Below, piece by piece: positions 5,911 through 6,618 of a stretch of DNA of 6,618 nt (its first letter is position 1; every line of letters begins with the position of its first letter). Under the pieces are notes generated by a model. The model made no database searches. It was not told the DNA's origin and saw only the letters and a list, made by a program, of their open reading frames with translations. The translations under genes and the position numbers were made by a program. Source of the DNA: an uncultured Fidelibacterota bacterium (GTDB lineage Bacteria; Marinisomatota; Marinisomatia; Marinisomatales; UBA1611); NCBI GenBank assembly GCA_913041325.1, contig CAJWHU010000084.1, forward strand, positions 1 through 6,618. Direction: 5' to 3'.

Positions 5911-6618
5911 CTATATAAGCATATTTCTAATCGGATTTGCTATAAAAGTAGTGTGTTCAGGAAAGAGTGACTTGGCGCTTTTAGCTTGCACTTCATCGTC
6001 ATAAATTCCAAACACAGTCGAGCCGGAACCCGACAGACTTACATACTTAGGCCCAGAGGACAAAAGCTTCTCTTTTATTTTTGCAATCTGTGGATATGCT
6101 GGAATAACAATTGATTCAAAATCGTTCTCAAAAAGCTTGAAAGAAGGTATTTTTTCTCCCAAAATATCCTTAAACTTAAGTTCTTCTTTATTTGTCTGCA
6201 AAATTTTTTTACACTTACTGTATGCCCACCCAGTCTCTATTCCTTGGTCCGGTATCACTAGCAAATAAGAGCCTTCAATACAACCATTGTGGGCAGTTAA
6301 GTTTTCGCCAATGCCTGATGCACTTTGCAAGCCTCCGGTTAGAAAAAACGGGACATCGGCCCCCAAGCGAATTGCAATAGATTTTAGATCACTATATGGT
6401 AAGTCCAATGAGTATATCTCACATATCCCTTTTAAAATGGTCGCAGCATTAGAAGACCCACCGCCCAAGCCGCTTTTGATAGGTATTTTTTTTTCTAAAT
6501 TTATAGAAACACCTCCAATGTCAAAATCTTTAGAAAGCTCTTTCCAGGCAGTAACACATAAATTTGAATCATCATTTTTCAACCAATTAACGTTGGAAAC
6601 AAAATTACAACCATGTTC
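5911..6618 (-). CDS. ispE: 4-diphosphocytidyl-2-C-methyl-D-erythritol kinase (IspE), 5' end outside the window
   Basis: IspE is the ATP-dependent kinase of the non-mevalonate (MEP) pathway, phosphorylating CDP-methylerythritol on the way to isoprenoid precursors. About 235 codons are visible and the frame stays open to the right edge; compared with E. coli IspE (283 residues) roughly the first quarter or less is missing. The GHMP-kinase ATP loop is present as PIKSGLGGGSSNAAT, followed by LGADVPFFLTGG, and the C-terminal GHMP motif as LSGSGSTVFGI. The substrate-binding N-terminal motif lies beyond the window. An internal TTG at 6582-6580 is not the start because the frame continues upstream with plausible sequence (EHGCNF...NW). 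The stop is TAG at 5913-5911, directly before tRNA-Gln. Confidence 0.95.
   Translation of the reverse strand, partial: EHGCNFVSNVNWLKNDDSNLCVTAWKELSKDFDIGGVSINLEKKIPIKSGLGGGSSNAATILKGICEIYSLDLPYSDLKSIAIRLGADVPFFLTGGLQSASGIGENLTAHNGCIEGSYLLVIPDQGIETGWAYSKCKKILQTNKEELKFKDILGEKIPSFKLFENDFESIVIPAYPQIAKIKEKLLSSGPKYVSLSGSGSTVFGIYDDEVQAKSAKSLFPEHTTFIANPIRNMLI

Noticed and set aside
6580..6582. TTG as the start of ispE
   Set aside because: The frame continues upstream to the edge and the N-terminal part of the GHMP kinase fold would be missing; the gene is simply cut by the window.

Overview
The window is one uninterrupted run of housekeeping genes, all on the minus strand and packed almost without gaps. 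In transcription order (right to left) it holds ispE (5' part outside the window), tRNA-Gln(UUG), prs, rplY (long Ctc form), pth, a membrane pyrophosphatase gene (hppA), rpsF, rpsR, rplI and the first 70 codons of priA, which runs off the left edge. The plus strand carries no credible gene; its open frames are shadows of the minus-strand genes. No mobile element, CRISPR array, phage gene or defence system is visible.

The organism is an AT-rich free-living bacterium. Its L25 is the two-domain Ctc form. Its PRPP synthetase is unlike the E. coli type: it reads RKDQPRVPIS where E. coli has RRVRSARVPIT. The order ispE, tRNA-Gln, prs, rplY, pth, then rpsF-rpsR-rplI resembles what I recall from deltaproteobacterial and related Gram-negative lineages. 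A low-GC marine lineage such as Marinimicrobia or an uncultured proteobacterial group would fit, but the window alone does not settle it.

Layout: ispE ends 9 nt before the tRNA. The tRNA ends 19 nt before the TTG start of prs. prs and rplY are 13 nt apart, rplY and pth overlap by 4 nt (ATGA), and pth and hppA are 19 nt apart. hppA and rpsF are 25 nt apart, rpsF and rpsR overlap by one base (TGATG), and rpsR and rplI are 9 nt apart. The only real gap is the 90 nt between rplI and priA. This looks like one long transcription unit, perhaps with internal promoters that I cannot identify.

The products join isoprenoid precursor synthesis (IspE), PRPP supply (Prs), ribosome assembly (L25, S6, S18, L9), recycling of peptidyl-tRNA (Pth), PPi-driven ion pumping (HppA) and replication restart (PriA). 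The PPi pump lies among genes whose activities support PPi-releasing reactions such as tRNA charging and nucleotide metabolism; that functional link is inference. I found no clear undescribed system. The most notable points are the placement and ion specificity of hppA, the unusual substrate-loop residues of Pth, the leader-poor TTG start of prs behind a tRNA, and the acidic tails on S6 and L25.
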